NCBI GenBank assembly: GCA_013054445.1 | Contig: JAAMPI010000279.1 | Span: 1 to 45,907 of the forward strand | DNA: 45,907 bases | Origin: Cudoniella acicularis | Lineage: Eukaryota > Ascomycota > Leotiomycetes > Helotiales > Helotiaceae | Direction of reading: 5' to 3' | Shown here: piece by piece, positions 32,659 through 43,881 of the stretch | Numbering within the stretch: the stretch's first letter is position 1 | Layout of the letters: every line of letters starts with the position of its first letter | Translations under genes and position numbers: made by a program | Notes under the pieces: generated by a model | What the model was told of the DNA's origin: nothing | The model's database searches: none | The model's input: the letters and a program-made list of their open reading frames with translations, nothing else

Positions 32659-34616
32659 GAAGTGCAGAGCGATCTTTCGACACTGGCATGATCGTAAAGA
32701 TTGGGTTGATAAAAGGCCTCGACAATCGCATCACAGAATACTCCGTCTTCAAGACTTAGCACAAAAAGGATGCCAAGTGTGCCAACTCCTTTTTAATAGC
32801 CTCACCATCGAGATCGTCCAACAGCTACGCTCACTAGAGTCAGATAGTGGTAGCATAGTAAATGTAGAATATTGAGCTGTCATCGATCACTATACGATTT
32901 CTCTCGCCTTCATGTCAGGCGATAAGGAACAATCGCATGCCATCGTCGATATAAAGCCAGCTAGTGGTCCGTTGCTTCAATTTTCCAAATTACTGATTAC
33001 TTACAGTTCATGATCGTACTTTTGAAGTTGGCCAAGTAGCAACGACCACAAATTGCGATGCAACCTGGCAACTGGTTAAATAATGGCTTCATGAGTGCCT
33101 TACGTCGCATAAGGAATGCGCTGCAAAGCTGATGAATCCAAGGCTTCCAACAAGATTAATCGCTCTGGGCTCCTGCAACTCCCATATTCATCTTCGTCTA
33201 TCTCAAGCCCTTGCGCAGGACACGAAATATCTCACCTTAAGCCACTGCTGGGGAAAGGCTACCTTCCAGACACTCAGGCGTCAAAATCTCGAGTCAATGC
33301 TGCACAATATCCCACAAGGAGTTCTCAATAAAAATTTTCAACATGCAATCGCGATTACTCATCAACTGGGTTTCAAATATCTATGGATTGATTCATTGTG
33401 TATAATGCAAGGGGATCTGGAGGATTGGCAACATGAATCAACTTTGATGGGTGCTGTTTATGCAAACTCTTCCCTAAACATAGCCGCTGCAGATTCACTT
33501 GATAGCAATACTGGATGCTTCTTTGATAGGAATCCACCTGGGATATATGGCTGTAAAGTCAAGGCAACAAAAGATAAGGAAGGATTGTCGGAAAGTATCT
33601 GGGATGTTATGCCGGAATATTACGCTCTGCAGATGATTTCCGACTGTCCTCTCGCATCACGCGCTTGGGTTTTCCAGGAACGTTTTTTGGCCCCCCGGAC
33701 ACTCTACTTCCGTGCATCTGAGCTAGTGTGGGAATGTAGAAAGAGTTTTACCTCGGAAATATTCCCTGACTCCTTTGATAATCAGGTTCTGACTACACCT
33801 GGACTCAGCAAGTATTGGATAAGAGGTAAAAGGGGTTCCGTAGCAGAAAGCTGGTCTCTAATAATCCCTGGTTTTTCACCTGGTAATCGGACATTCGGTA
33901 GCGATAAACTTGTTGCTTTGTCGGGTATTTCTCGACTCTTTGCAACAAAGTTTGCGGCATCCTATATTGCTGGACTATGGCGAGAAGAACTTGAGCTACA
34001 GTTAGTCTGGTACGTGACATGTGGACTGACTGCTCGTCCTAAAGCATATCGAGCTCCAACCTGGTCATGGGCGGCTATCGATGGAGATATTTTCCAAGAA
34101 CCTACCTATGACGGCAGCAATATGCGTTTATATTTATCCATTGAGGACGTCGCTGTGAAGCCGATGATAGAAGACCAATTCGGCTAAGTCACCGATGGTT
34201 ATTTGCGCATCAAATGTCACACTCTAGGATATGGTATGGTTACACCAGTTGGTCCCAGCTTCAGAATCACTGTCGGCGACTCAGTTATACGATTCAGTTG
34301 CGTCTATCCTGATACTAATCCGCACAGCCTAAATACGCATGTTTTCTACCTGCCGGTTCTGAGAATAGCAGAACTTGACTTGCCAGATGACGAAGGAGAT
34401 AACATAAACAATAGGAGAAACTTGCTCGGGTTAGTTCTTCAGTATACAGGACACAGCTCTTTTGTTCGAGTCGGGGCATTTCGCACATGGAATAGTGGAA
34501 GTGAATTTGAGTCAAGTCAAAGAGAAAAGGTGTCACGTTCAGCAAAACATGACATGGGAAAAATAGTTGATATTGATGATACTGGTAATAATTTCTATAT
34601 TATCATAATTTTGTAA
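32639..34616 (+). pseudogene. HET-domain (heterokaryon incompatibility) protein with three in-frame stops
   Basis: Probable exons 32639-32963 and 33007-34616 (intron 43 nt, phase fits). The N-terminus MSAPLCKKCRAIFRHWHDRK is typical of this family. All HET blocks (PF06985) are visible: YLTLSHCWGKATF, KYLWIDSLCIMQGDLEDW, VYANSSLNIAAADS and ASRAWVFQERFLAPRTLYF, then APTWSWAAIDG further on. HET proteins trigger cell death when incompatible hyphae fuse or on non-self recognition. Three stops break the frame: TGA 32873-32875 (before AVIDHYTISLAF), TAA 33081-33083 (inside WQLVK*WLHEC) and TAA 34185-34187 (DQFG*VTDGYLRIKC). Each sits where homologous sequence clearly continues and where CGA or CAA would be expected, so C-to-T decay is likely. 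The second half of the domain is intact at protein level, suggesting recent loss. Confidence 0.85.
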
Positions 34617-35523
34617 ATAAAAATACTTAATGAAAATCATTTAGGTACTTATTTATGATTCCTAAATGGATTTGGAGTTAAGCGGACTTATTTCCCTACA
34701 TAATTTTTTTAATATAGATTTACTATAATGTTGTATGATACGAATTGATCGAAAGGCAACACCCATAGTGTCAGCGCCAAAAATGGCTGCTGTGGCTTGT
34801 GCCAACTTGAATCTATTCAACACGGTGTTTTGGTCGCGTTCGGAATTGATGTCGATATTTTCATAGATCGAATAGTCCGGTTATACGGCTTACTTGTTCG
34901 AAGTGTGGGGCTTAGAGAATAGAGGATACTGTTAGGAAGATTGCTGGTTGTAGATAACTTAATCGTCAGGCCTAGGTTCGTTCGTACAAATTTGATGAAA
35001 TATCTCTCCTACTTTTGAGTAAGGAATTCTAAATTTAGGTTGCTTTCAAATCGCCAAAATCAAGAGCCGTGCACTCTCCCTGTGTATGAAAAGCACAAAT
35101 TTTGTGAACTTCGGTATCTAGAGAGGAAAAAATAGAAAATCAAAATAGAGACCTGAAGTTGTTCCAAATCGATAAGATAAGATATGCTTCTCTCCCTAGC
35201 CAAATCATTCGATAGCAAAATTTCACGACTGAGTTATGACATAAATTCCACCTAATGTTCGTTTTCGTTATTTTCGCAAGAGATAGCATTACGTGGAGCT
35301 ATTTGCCAGACTCAACATCTCGTTCCTGCATTTCAACATTAGCACGGATCATAAACGCGTCAATGTTCCTTACCTCTGAAGTATTTTGCTTGCCCTTTGT
35401 TTTGTTGACAACCCGAAATTTGTCATATGCAAGCCACACGGCAAAGACAGGCAGCCACCAGTTCGAAGTCTTTGGTTTCTCTCGTGGGAAGTCTCCAAAG
35501 CCTGTGGCTCTGGTGGGCCATTT
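34617..35523. other. AT-rich gene-free tract
   Basis: Between the HET pseudogene and the 3' end of the CorA-like gene. Visibly AT-rich with no coding frame that is not antisense of the neighbouring gene. It should contain both 3' regions. Confidence 0.5.
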
Positions 35524-37943
35524 TTACTGCTGTTTCCTCTTCTTTTCCTCCTCCTTTACTTTCTTCTCTTCCTCCTCTCTCTTCTTCTTCTTCTCCTCCT
35601 CCTTCACTTTCTTCTCTTCCTCCTCTCTCTTCTTCTCTTCCTTCTCCTTTTTCCTTTCCTCCTTCGTTTTCTTCTCGTTCTTAGCAGCTTTTCTTCGTGT
35701 AGTTGAGTTAGCCTCTGCTGTGTTAATTGAACTTGTGTCGTTCTTTTCGAAATCCGTTGTCATGTTTCTCATTTTGCCGACGAGATATTCACGAGGGATC
35801 GAAAAGACGGTATGGCAGACCCACAGCAGCTGCTCTAGGTTAAAGACAATGAGGTATGTTATAATACCGACGATGGTAGCGACAGCGACTGGCGTTCGAA
35901 TACCTGGTCAGGTGGCGTTGACGTCAGGGATGTTCCATAATGACTTCCAACGGATGAGTTTGAATGCTTGCTTAGGGCGGGACAAGAAGAGGCCTTACAA
36001 TGCAGAATGCCAAAGGTAGAAAGAAGATGCTAACGTAGGTGAGCAGTCCCACGTTTTGGCCAAGGAGTCTTGACCGCCGAGTTTCCATCACTCCACAGGC
36101 GGTGAAAAGCTTGAATAGTCTTAGATTTCAACTACAGAAGCAGGGAAAGTAAAGAAGAGACTACCAACATCGTCCAACACTGAGCGAGCAGCTTGAAGAG
36201 ATTCTTGCATTTGGGTTCGTACGTCATCCAGTTCTTTGCAAGTGTTCTCTAGCGACTTATCCAGCCGCCGAATATTCTTTCGCTGACGGTCCTTCGCGGT
36301 TGGGGAATCTTTCATTACACTTTGGACAATTGACTTTCTAAGACCTATCATTTGGCGTAGATATGCCGCTATATTCTCGTCAAACTCTTTAAAGCATCCA
36401 ATTGCCCAGAAATAAAAGCGAGAGTGGGGAATATAGGCAGCGTCGTACAGCAGATCAACAAAAGCATCTGGCTCCATGAATGTGGCAGATTCCAGGGTGC
36501 TGAATCGATCGGATTCCTCGGCGAGTTTCCCCATAAGTTCCCACCATTTTTTTATCACCAGCTCCGTGCATTGTTGAAGGATAGCAAGCAAGGCCTCTTG
36601 ATATAATATGGACCGTGCTTCCGATCGAATGAGGTACAAAGCTTCCGGTTTAAAGAAGTTTGATGGCGCGTAAATAAATAAAGTCCAAGCTGAATCTATT
36701 GGTCCTTTTTCTTCTACGAGCATACATAACTATAATGGGATGTCAGAGAGTAAGCTAAATAAATTGGAAATTTGCGGTACCGTTATACACGACTTCCTAA
36801 ATCTAGTTTTATCACCCTGCTCTGACTCGGTATACATAGATCCGATTTTCCAGCTCCCACTAAGTCGCGGTTCTTCCAGACTCTCGAAAAAAGTGAACTG
36901 AAAGCATTTCCTTGCAGGACCATATGACTTGAAATTATAACATAACAAGTGGAGTTCGAGGAGGCTAAGAGGACCGTAATCATCGTCAGATTCGTCGCCA
37001 AAATCCAGAAGGCTATCATTATAATCGAGAATATCGTCGAACAAGGTGCAACAAGGGTAATCTTCCGGGCCTATGACGTCGCATAGGCCGTGACTTATGC
37101 TATATTCATTTATATTAGCTCGTTATTACACCCGTATTCGTAGAATCTGGTTGTATACATAATTCTACCCCAACCGGAAGTTGGAGCCATGAAGTCGGAG
37201 TCTTTTGACTCGTCGGAATCATTACATGGAGTTGTAAATTCAAATTCTCCAACCCAGGGAGTGAAATAGTGGATAAAATCACCGAGAAGTCCGGTCAGCA
37301 CTATATTGTCTACTGATTTAAGTTTTTGTAAGGTTTAATGGAGTTAGTTATGTAGAAGACTCACTACAGAATACCTTCTCATCTTTTTTCGGCTGGATAC
37401 AGGAAAACTGAAAGTCCATAATTGAAAACTGCGCAGAGGTACTGCCGATCTCCTTGGCGTACCTTTGAATTGCCATAAATCTCCCTTTGGCTATTGTGCC
37501 ATCGAGTGACTCTAAATGTGCTTTGTTGAAGGGTAAATTGATACGCCCGTCCTGAGGTATGTTGGTCGCATCACCAATCACGTCTTTGAACTCGGGAATA
37601 TCTTCTATACTGGATTGCGGTTCTGGTAAAGGTTCGCGATGTTCCGAGTGAATAGATAAACTTCCAGAACCAGTTCCCACTGCAGCTTCCTCCGAGAAAT
37701 GCGAGTATTCGTCGTCCTGCAAGTGTCAGCTTTATTTGCTCATGGATTCGATTCTTTGCCATAACTTACACTCTCTGAAGCATCATCAGATTGCTTCTGG
37801 ATCGCCTTTCGAAGACGGACCGTCTCTTCCTGCTGCTTTTCCATGAGTCCTTCCATGCGCTGCAAAACGGCAAGTATTCCTTGCATTACAGGTTCCGCGT
37901 TGCCTTCAATCCCGTCTATCTTCTCCAAGTCTGGGAGCGCCAT
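35524..37943 (-). pseudogene. CorA-like membrane protein with coiled-coil N-terminus and KE-rich tail, in-frame TGA
   Basis: Seven exons fit in phase: 37943-37770, 37716-37365, 37312-37159, 37099-36781, 36729-36179, 36119-35999 and 35943-35524 (the 37158 and 36178 donors are weak). Together they give 697 codons. The protein starts MALPDLEKIDGIEGNAEPVM with a short coiled coil (residues about 25-50), has a long unknown middle (VLTGLLGDFIHYFTPWVGEF, FRKSCITLCMLVEEKGPIDS), then a CorA-like end: ARSVLFKLFTACGVMETRRS, helix 1 LLTYVSIFFLPLAFCI followed by SLWNIPDV in place of GMN, helix 2 around VATIVGIITYLIVF, and a charged tail of KKVKEEE repeats. An in-frame TGA (35910-35908) lies in the loop between the helices; a CGA-to-TGA change would explain it. 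Related GMN-less CorA-like proteins of unknown role are common in ascomycetes. A transport role is unproven. Confidence 0.6.
35545..35650. repeat. 48-bp minisatellite coding the KE-rich tail
   Basis: Two near-identical copies with a 48-base period (for example TTTACTTTCTTCTC at 35555 and TTCACTTTCTTCTC at 35603), pyrimidine-rich on the plus strand. On the minus strand they encode 16-residue units of the KKVKEEEKK...REEEE type in the tail of the CorA-like gene. The period is a multiple of three, so copy-number change would keep the frame. Confidence 0.7.
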
Positions 37944-38936
37944 TCTTGAGACAATTTATGATGAATTGATGATTAGTTCAAGAGATGGGGGTTTTTCCCT
38001 CTCAGGACAGATTAATACTCCTTGAGTATAATTTTCGGAGTGGGGAGAGGTTTTAGAGGTTAGATTACCGGAATTTGCTATTGTGCGACACAGTCATTCA
38101 AAAATTGATAAGGGAGAGCAAATCAAATAAATCGCGCATATATATAGTACGGTTGGTATTGGGTCTCCATGCATACAGCACCCCAAAGGGTCTAACTTCC
38201 TGCTAACCCTTGTAATGGTGTGATTACTTATATCCAACAGTGAACCGCGGTCATTGGTTACTCCTAGTTGGCTATGCATGTATTCGGATATTGATTCTTA
38301 AGCCTATGAAAAGTAATTATAGTTGCTCCTTAAAAGAACTTCCAAACTAGTAAAGCAGAATCTATAAAATAGCTAAGTTATTTTTAAGACAACTAAAGTG
38401 ATTTAGAAGCTCTATATATATACTTTAAAAAATACATAAAAACTAATATAAATATTAAAAATCTCTTACTACTAAAGTTGGTAACTATTATTAAGAAATT
38501 AATATAAAGGAATAAAGTTCTTTATAGTAGCTGATTTCTAAACTTCTTTTCTTTGCTCTGAACTCGATAGTAAAATACCCGGGCCTTTTCTACTAATACA
38601 ATTCCTGGTCGGCTCCCACTTGGCTGACATTACTACCCTGCCTCATCGGTGGCCTATCAAGCAGAGCAAAGGATCAAAGCCCTAAGCATATTATTAATCT
38701 GCTTAGGAAAATGATAAATGTTTTTAAATCTTCCTATAATCGGCCGACTGGATTATTACTAAGCGACCTATGATTATATACAGTCTTACAGTCTTTAAAT
38801 TGGTGTCAATCTTTATCAATATGATTAAGCTATCAACCAACAAATAAACTGCATCCCAAAAGCCATCTTCGAATCTCCTTCTCGAATTTTAATGATTAAA
38901 CCTCTCACGTCTATAAATCTTTAAACAATCACAAAA
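37944..38936. other. AT-rich divergent intergenic region
   Basis: Between the CorA-like gene (minus) and the oxidoreductase pseudogene (plus). Strongly AT-rich from about 38300 to 38900 with no coding frame. Both promoters would lie here. Confidence 0.5.
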
Positions 38937-40195
38937 ATGACATCCAAAGCAGCATGGATCAAATCAAAAGGTGGACCAATTGAAATCAACCCCGCAGAAA
39001 TACCAATCCCCAGTCCAGACGAACTCGTCATCGAAGTATACCTTCCTCTCTCTTCTCCATCCACTTCAGACTAATCGCTAATCAAAACAAAATCCAGAAC
39101 CACGCAATCCCTCTCCACCCCGGCGACTAGAAGCTCGCAAAGGGCATAATTCCCATCACGTTGAAATACCCTACTATTCTCGGAAGTAAGTCTATCCACA
39201 AAAAAATCCAAATTTTTAAAGTTAATCATTTTATTGGAAATAGATTATGTTGCAGGATATGTGCACTCAGTGGGAGAAGGGGTAACGAGATTCAAGAAGG
39301 GCGATAGGGCGCTGAGAATGACGGCGCTGGCGTTGCGCAATGATCACCGATTTGATGGCCATCAGCAGTATTCTCTCTGTTAATGCACTTACTGCACACG
39401 TTCGCTACCCCTTTTTGTTTCTTTCCCTAAAGTATGGGAGAGATTTTACTGAGGGTCAAAATACAAATTGGCGAGGTCCCTTTTGAGGACGCAACCTCAG
39501 CATCAATTGTCTATGCATCGACGTCAGCGCTAGTTCTCCACTTAGGCCTCGAAAGACCTTCAAGCTTTCTCAACCAAAGGATGAAAGGGTGTTGATTTGG
39601 GGCGGAGGCTCATCGGTTGGATTTTACGCCGTGCAGATTGCTGCTCAGGTATCTCCCTTGTTATCCAAATCCAAAATTTGAAGTCACTTTGTTGACATAC
39701 CTAGGCGGGATACAAAGTCATCACTACGGCATCAAAATCTAATGAATTATTATTAAAAATAGCTGGCACCACAAAAATTTTCGACTACCACTCCCCAACA
39801 ATCCTCCAAGACCTTCTAGCTCTCGGACCCTACAAAGCAATATTCGGCGCCTCAGAATCAGCCGCCGATCAAATTACAATCGGAAAACTACTGGTAGCGC
39901 AAGGAAGACGAACTTTTCTGAGTACGATGGGTGTTCGAGCAGGTGTTATTCTTCCGGATGGTGTGAAGGAGGTGTTTGTTCAGTTTATGGATGATTATTT
40001 GAGGCTTGAAAATGCTGAGTTTGTCAAGTGGGTTTTTTAGAAGTATCTTGAGGAAGGGCTGGTGGAGAGGAGATTGAAATTGGGAGGTGTTGAGGTTTTG
40101 GGTGGATTGGGGGAAGTTTTGGTGAAGGGTTGGAGAGGCTTCAGGCTCCGGAAGCTGGGGGAGAAGAAATTGGTTGTTAAACCGAATTTGGGATG
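38937..40195 (+). pseudogene. MDR-superfamily oxidoreductase (quinone/enoyl reductase type), multiply broken
   Basis: Recognisable pieces in order: exon 1 (38937-39035) MTSKAAWIKSKGGPIEINPA; exon 2 (39098-39185) NHAIPLHPGD*KLAKGIIPI where TAG (39128-39130) replaces the usual W of DWK; exon 3 (from 39244) NYVAGYVHSVGEGVTRFKKG; then VPFEDATSASIVYASTSALV, a one-base frameshift near 39554-39560, the NADPH-binding loop LIWGGGSSVGFYAVQIAAQ, and after an intron AGYKVITTASKSNELL down to GEKKLVVKPNLG. A second stop TAG lies at 40038-40040 (KWVF*KYLEEG), and the piece around 39380-39450 needs an intron that does not fit in phase. It resembles the zinc-free alcohol-dehydrogenase-like reductases often linked to secondary metabolism (ToxD-like), but no biosynthetic partner is nearby. 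With two nonsense codons and a frameshift it is almost certainly inactive. Confidence 0.8.
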
Positions 40196-40735
40196 AAAAA
40201 ATCCAGAAGAGGAAGACATGAAATGCTGCCATTAAAGACAAGCCAACAAAGCGCAAATAAAAATCGGGTTATACGACACGAGACTTCCACATCCAAGTGC
40301 GCACATTGAATAAGGGGAAAAACCCCGCAAATCATGCGGCAAAAGTAAGTGTAGGGGAAAGGGTAAGGGAAAGCGAAGCGAAGCGGGAAAGCGGGGTTCG
40401 TTGAGAGGAAGGCGCGATTGAAGCAGTGATGACTCATGTTTGTATTGAAAGCTTTGGCGAGAGGAAGGAGCTGATGAAAGAGAAGGAAGCTGCGGCAGGA
40501 CAGTGAGAAGGAGTAGTGCGTGAAGCGTTTCGAGGCAGGTGCGACTCGTTCAAAGATGTCGAGGGGTACAATTTCGAAAATAGAGGGAGAATCGGAGCGG
40601 AGTGAGAGAGAGAGAGGGAGGAAGCTGGGTATACCTTGTGAGAACAAGGAATGCTAGATGTATGAGGTGGGTTGAAAGTTGATGTAAAGGTCGAGAAAGA
40701 ACTTCGATAAGACAAAATGCCATGCCCCTCACAAT
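40196..40735. other. Convergent intergenic region
   Basis: Between the 3' ends of the oxidoreductase pseudogene and the GH92 gene. GC-richer than the tracts to its left. Minus-strand frames of up to 156 codons (40177-40647) are leucine/serine-rich chance frames overlapping the pseudogene's end. Nothing else seen. Confidence 0.45.
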
Positions 40736-43370
40736 TCACAAAACAACATGGCCCGGACTAGGTGGCACCTCCCCACCACTCTCCCAAACCTTCGGCTCAC
40801 TTCCAAGCAGAAACTCAATACTCCCTCCATTGATAATAACATCCTTATGCACAAACCAATTCCTCCCCCAATTCTCCCCATTAATCCTCACACTCTGGAC
40901 ATAAAAGTCCTCCTGTCCAAACCCACCCCCATTATCCCCTCCATTCATCGTCCCATTCCCATTCCCACTCACAGTAGCAGTGATTCGTAGCGTGGAATTT
41001 CCATTGACGGTCATGTTTAAATCGCTAAACCAGGGGCTCCCGATGAGATAGGTAGTCTGCGTGACGATGGGGTAGATTCCGAGCATTTGCCAGATGAGCC
41101 AGCTGTTGAGGGCACCGGCGTCGCTGTTTCCTGGTACGCCGTAGGTTGCGTTGTGGAAGAATTGGTTGGCTAGTTGGCGGCTTTGTTGGACGCTTTTCCA
41201 TCTGTTTTATTTATTAATACACAATTTTCGGTGGCGTTTCTTTCCTTTTGCTCGGCAAGAACTTCGTCTGTAGGTAGCAAGTGGTGAAAAAAAAAGAGGA
41301 TAACTCACTGTTTATTAATGTAATTATATAGATAGGGGGTTGCGAAATCAGGTTCATTCCCAATATTCATGATCGTGTCGATGCCAGCACCGTTGGCACC
41401 TAAATCCTGTTGACTTGTATTCGGCACGAAAATATAGTCCAGTCTCCTCTCGAACTCGCTCTCACCACCCATGAACTGGGTCAAGGTTTGAACATCGTGA
41501 GGAACAGTAAACGAATATTCTGCCCCCCTTTTCATCAGAACAGTTCCAATTTGTAACAAGGAGGGAAGGGCAGAGACTCACCAAAAGGCGTACCCTCATA
41601 AGAAATATCACTCCACTCGCACCCCCCACAAAGCGCCGGATTATACCCCGTAATATTAAAACTCCCATCCGCAAACCTCGGGGCCAAAAACCCTGTAAAA
41701 TTCACACTGCTAACATCATGTCCCCAAATCAGCTGCCACCCCGCACTCCTATTCAAATACTTCTGCACATCAGCTGGCGCCTCGCCCCTCGCCACCTGCG
41801 AGACCGCAAAATCGTTCAGTGCGTATTCTACTGTTCGAGAGATGGAGCGACTACTTCGATCTGCGGAGATGTAGCCGAGTTCGAGCCAATCTGCAAGTGC
41901 CCCGCGGCCTTCTTTGACGGAGGAAGTGGGATCATCGTACGAGAACGTATTGTAGGGTACGACTTCTGCGTCTTTAAGCATAGCTTCATAGCCTCTTGTC
42001 CAGTTAATTCCTTCTCGTAAACCCTTGACGTAAGCATCTGCTAACACGTTATCGGCATTCGAGCCGCCTTGTACAAGCCCGTTGTAATTTCCCGAACGGC
42101 CGTCAGGCATGAATCCCTCGTAGAAATAGGTGTCGATAAGGGAACGAATCATCCCGGTGTAATAATCTGGTTGAATGAGGTGGTATAAGCTGATGGTGTT
42201 GCGGAAGATATCCCAGAGGGTGTAGAAATCGTCGAAATATGGTTCTCTGTTGTCCCATAACGGATTCTCGCCTGTTCGATCGGATGGCATGAGATGCATG
42301 AAATATAGGGAGCTGTAGAGTAGAACGAGGTTGGTTTGGTTGACGAAGGATGAGGTGTCAACTTGAATTTTGCTAAACACGTCTTGGTTCCACTCTTGTA
42401 CTGCGGCCGCTACAGTGTCATTTAGATTCCAAGATGGAATTTCGGAGTTTTTGAAGCCGCATGCTTTGTCTGAGGAAATGAAGGATATCCCGACTCGGGA
42501 CTTGATCTGCGAAGTTATGGAATTGGTCCAAGAGAAGAGTGCGCCGACTCGATCGTTAAGTGGTCCTGCATATTCAGACATATTTCCTAAAATTGCTTGT
42601 GGAATACCTCCATTACTGAAAGTATGATATCGAGGTATTGGGTCCGTGTTTCGTCCTCGAAAAGTTTGCATCTGATCCGGAGTTGTGTCGAAATCCCCAC
42701 AGAAATATACTGTCATAGGTGCGCCCTCGTTCCACCCGCCTCCGTACGTTCCATATCCAGTATACGTCCCGTCTTCCTGAAGATGAATCTCGCCACCGAT
42801 GTAGTACTGATTGCTGTATCCTCCTGTTGCGGAAGGAAGATAATGAGAAACGTCTACTAGAACGTATTTTTCTCCGCCTGGAAAAGAATACTGCATGATT
42901 CCCGAATGCCTGGCTCCAGAAAGCTCGATAGTGACCCCATTCTCCAACTGAGTCTTGAAATATCCAACTTTCGCAATATCATCCCCAACTCTTGTCTGCC
43001 AATAAGTTTGATTGTCTAGCAAATTGACTGGAGACTTGATCGTTGTCAATGGCATCTGAGGAATAATGCCATATTTTGGAAATCCTCCGGTGCCAGACTC
43101 ATGCATCATTGAGATTGCAGTGACTTTTCCTTTTGGTGTGTAACCGCCATTTAATGTGGCGATCGTTATGTTGTCCTCCCACGTGTCGATTCCAACCTTG
43201 ACAACACCGAATGGAACTGCACCTCCGACAAAAATATCACCACCACCAAAGGCATAGCCTGGTATGGGACCTTCGGAACCGATGAGTGGATTTACATATT
43301 GAGAATAATCGACCCGTGCATTTGCCAAATTAAATAGTATTGAAATGAAGAAAATGCGAAAGTCTAACAT
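40736..43370 (-). CDS. Secreted GH92 alpha-1,2-mannosidase
   Basis: Three exons, 43370-41582, 41519-41309 and 41201-40736, all in phase, give 821 residues. A signal peptide is clear (MLDFRIFFISILFNLANA). The GH92 domain begins at DYSQYVNPLIGSEGPIPGYA and GGGDIFVGGAVPFGVVKVG, with SMMHESGTGG, SGARHSGIMQYSFPGG, LWDIFRNTISLYHLIQPDYY and GFMPDGRSGNYNGLVQGGSN following. Near the end, YGVPGNSDAGALNSWLIWQM contains the family's catalytic Asp region (GN-x-D-x-G), then GSPWFSDL. GH92 enzymes are calcium-dependent exo-alpha-mannosidases that trim mannose from glycans outside the cell or in the secretory system. Many N-x-S/T sites fit secretion. Introns are 62 and 107 nt. The frame is complete, in contrast to the decayed genes to its left. 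Confidence 0.94.
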
Positions 43371-43881
43371 CCTGCAAAGAACTGAAGATAATTCCAGAAA
43401 AGGTGCACCGTCTTAACACTTTCAAGAGAGCCGGGAGATTCGTAGATTTCCCCTCGCTATTTCATGAGAATAAAAGGAGAAAATTATTTTTGGGGATAGA
43501 AATATTTTCAGTAATGAAATGCATCGTTCGGAGAATCGGTGGGATGTTATAAACGCCATGATATCATGCCCCTCTAGGTTGCAGAACCCCCGCATCTTGA
43601 CGATTTTAACGTCTTGTCCCCCGCATCTTTGTACAGATAACAATGCAACGTTGCTTCAAATCCATGGGACCAAATTTATAGGAGTTCCGACATTATAGAT
43701 TTGGCCCAAACAAATGTTGTTAGTTGTTCCGGAGGTTGCACCGCCGAAGTAGTGCTCACACGCAACGGTAGCAAAACCCCGATGTCGAGCCCCTGGGTGA
43801 CTTCAAGGGTGCCGCTCTCATGCAATTTAAATGCAATTCTCGAACGCCGGTCTAAAGTCTTTCATAAAGTATTATTTTTCG
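43371..43881. other. GH92 promoter region / sirtuin 3' region
   Basis: Both neighbours are on the minus strand, so this 510-bp gap contains the sirtuin 3' end and the GH92 promoter. No coding frame of note. Confidence 0.5.

Noticed and set aside
35255..36019. Plus-strand ORF of 254 codons rich in Phe/Ser
   Set aside because: It is the antisense of the CorA-like gene's last exons; the Phe/Ser-rich part mirrors the Lys/Glu repeat.
40177..40647. Minus-strand ORF of 156 codons, Leu/Ser/Phe rich
   Set aside because: Overlaps the end of the oxidoreductase pseudogene antisense, and other frames of the same stretch are equally open; composition bias explains it.
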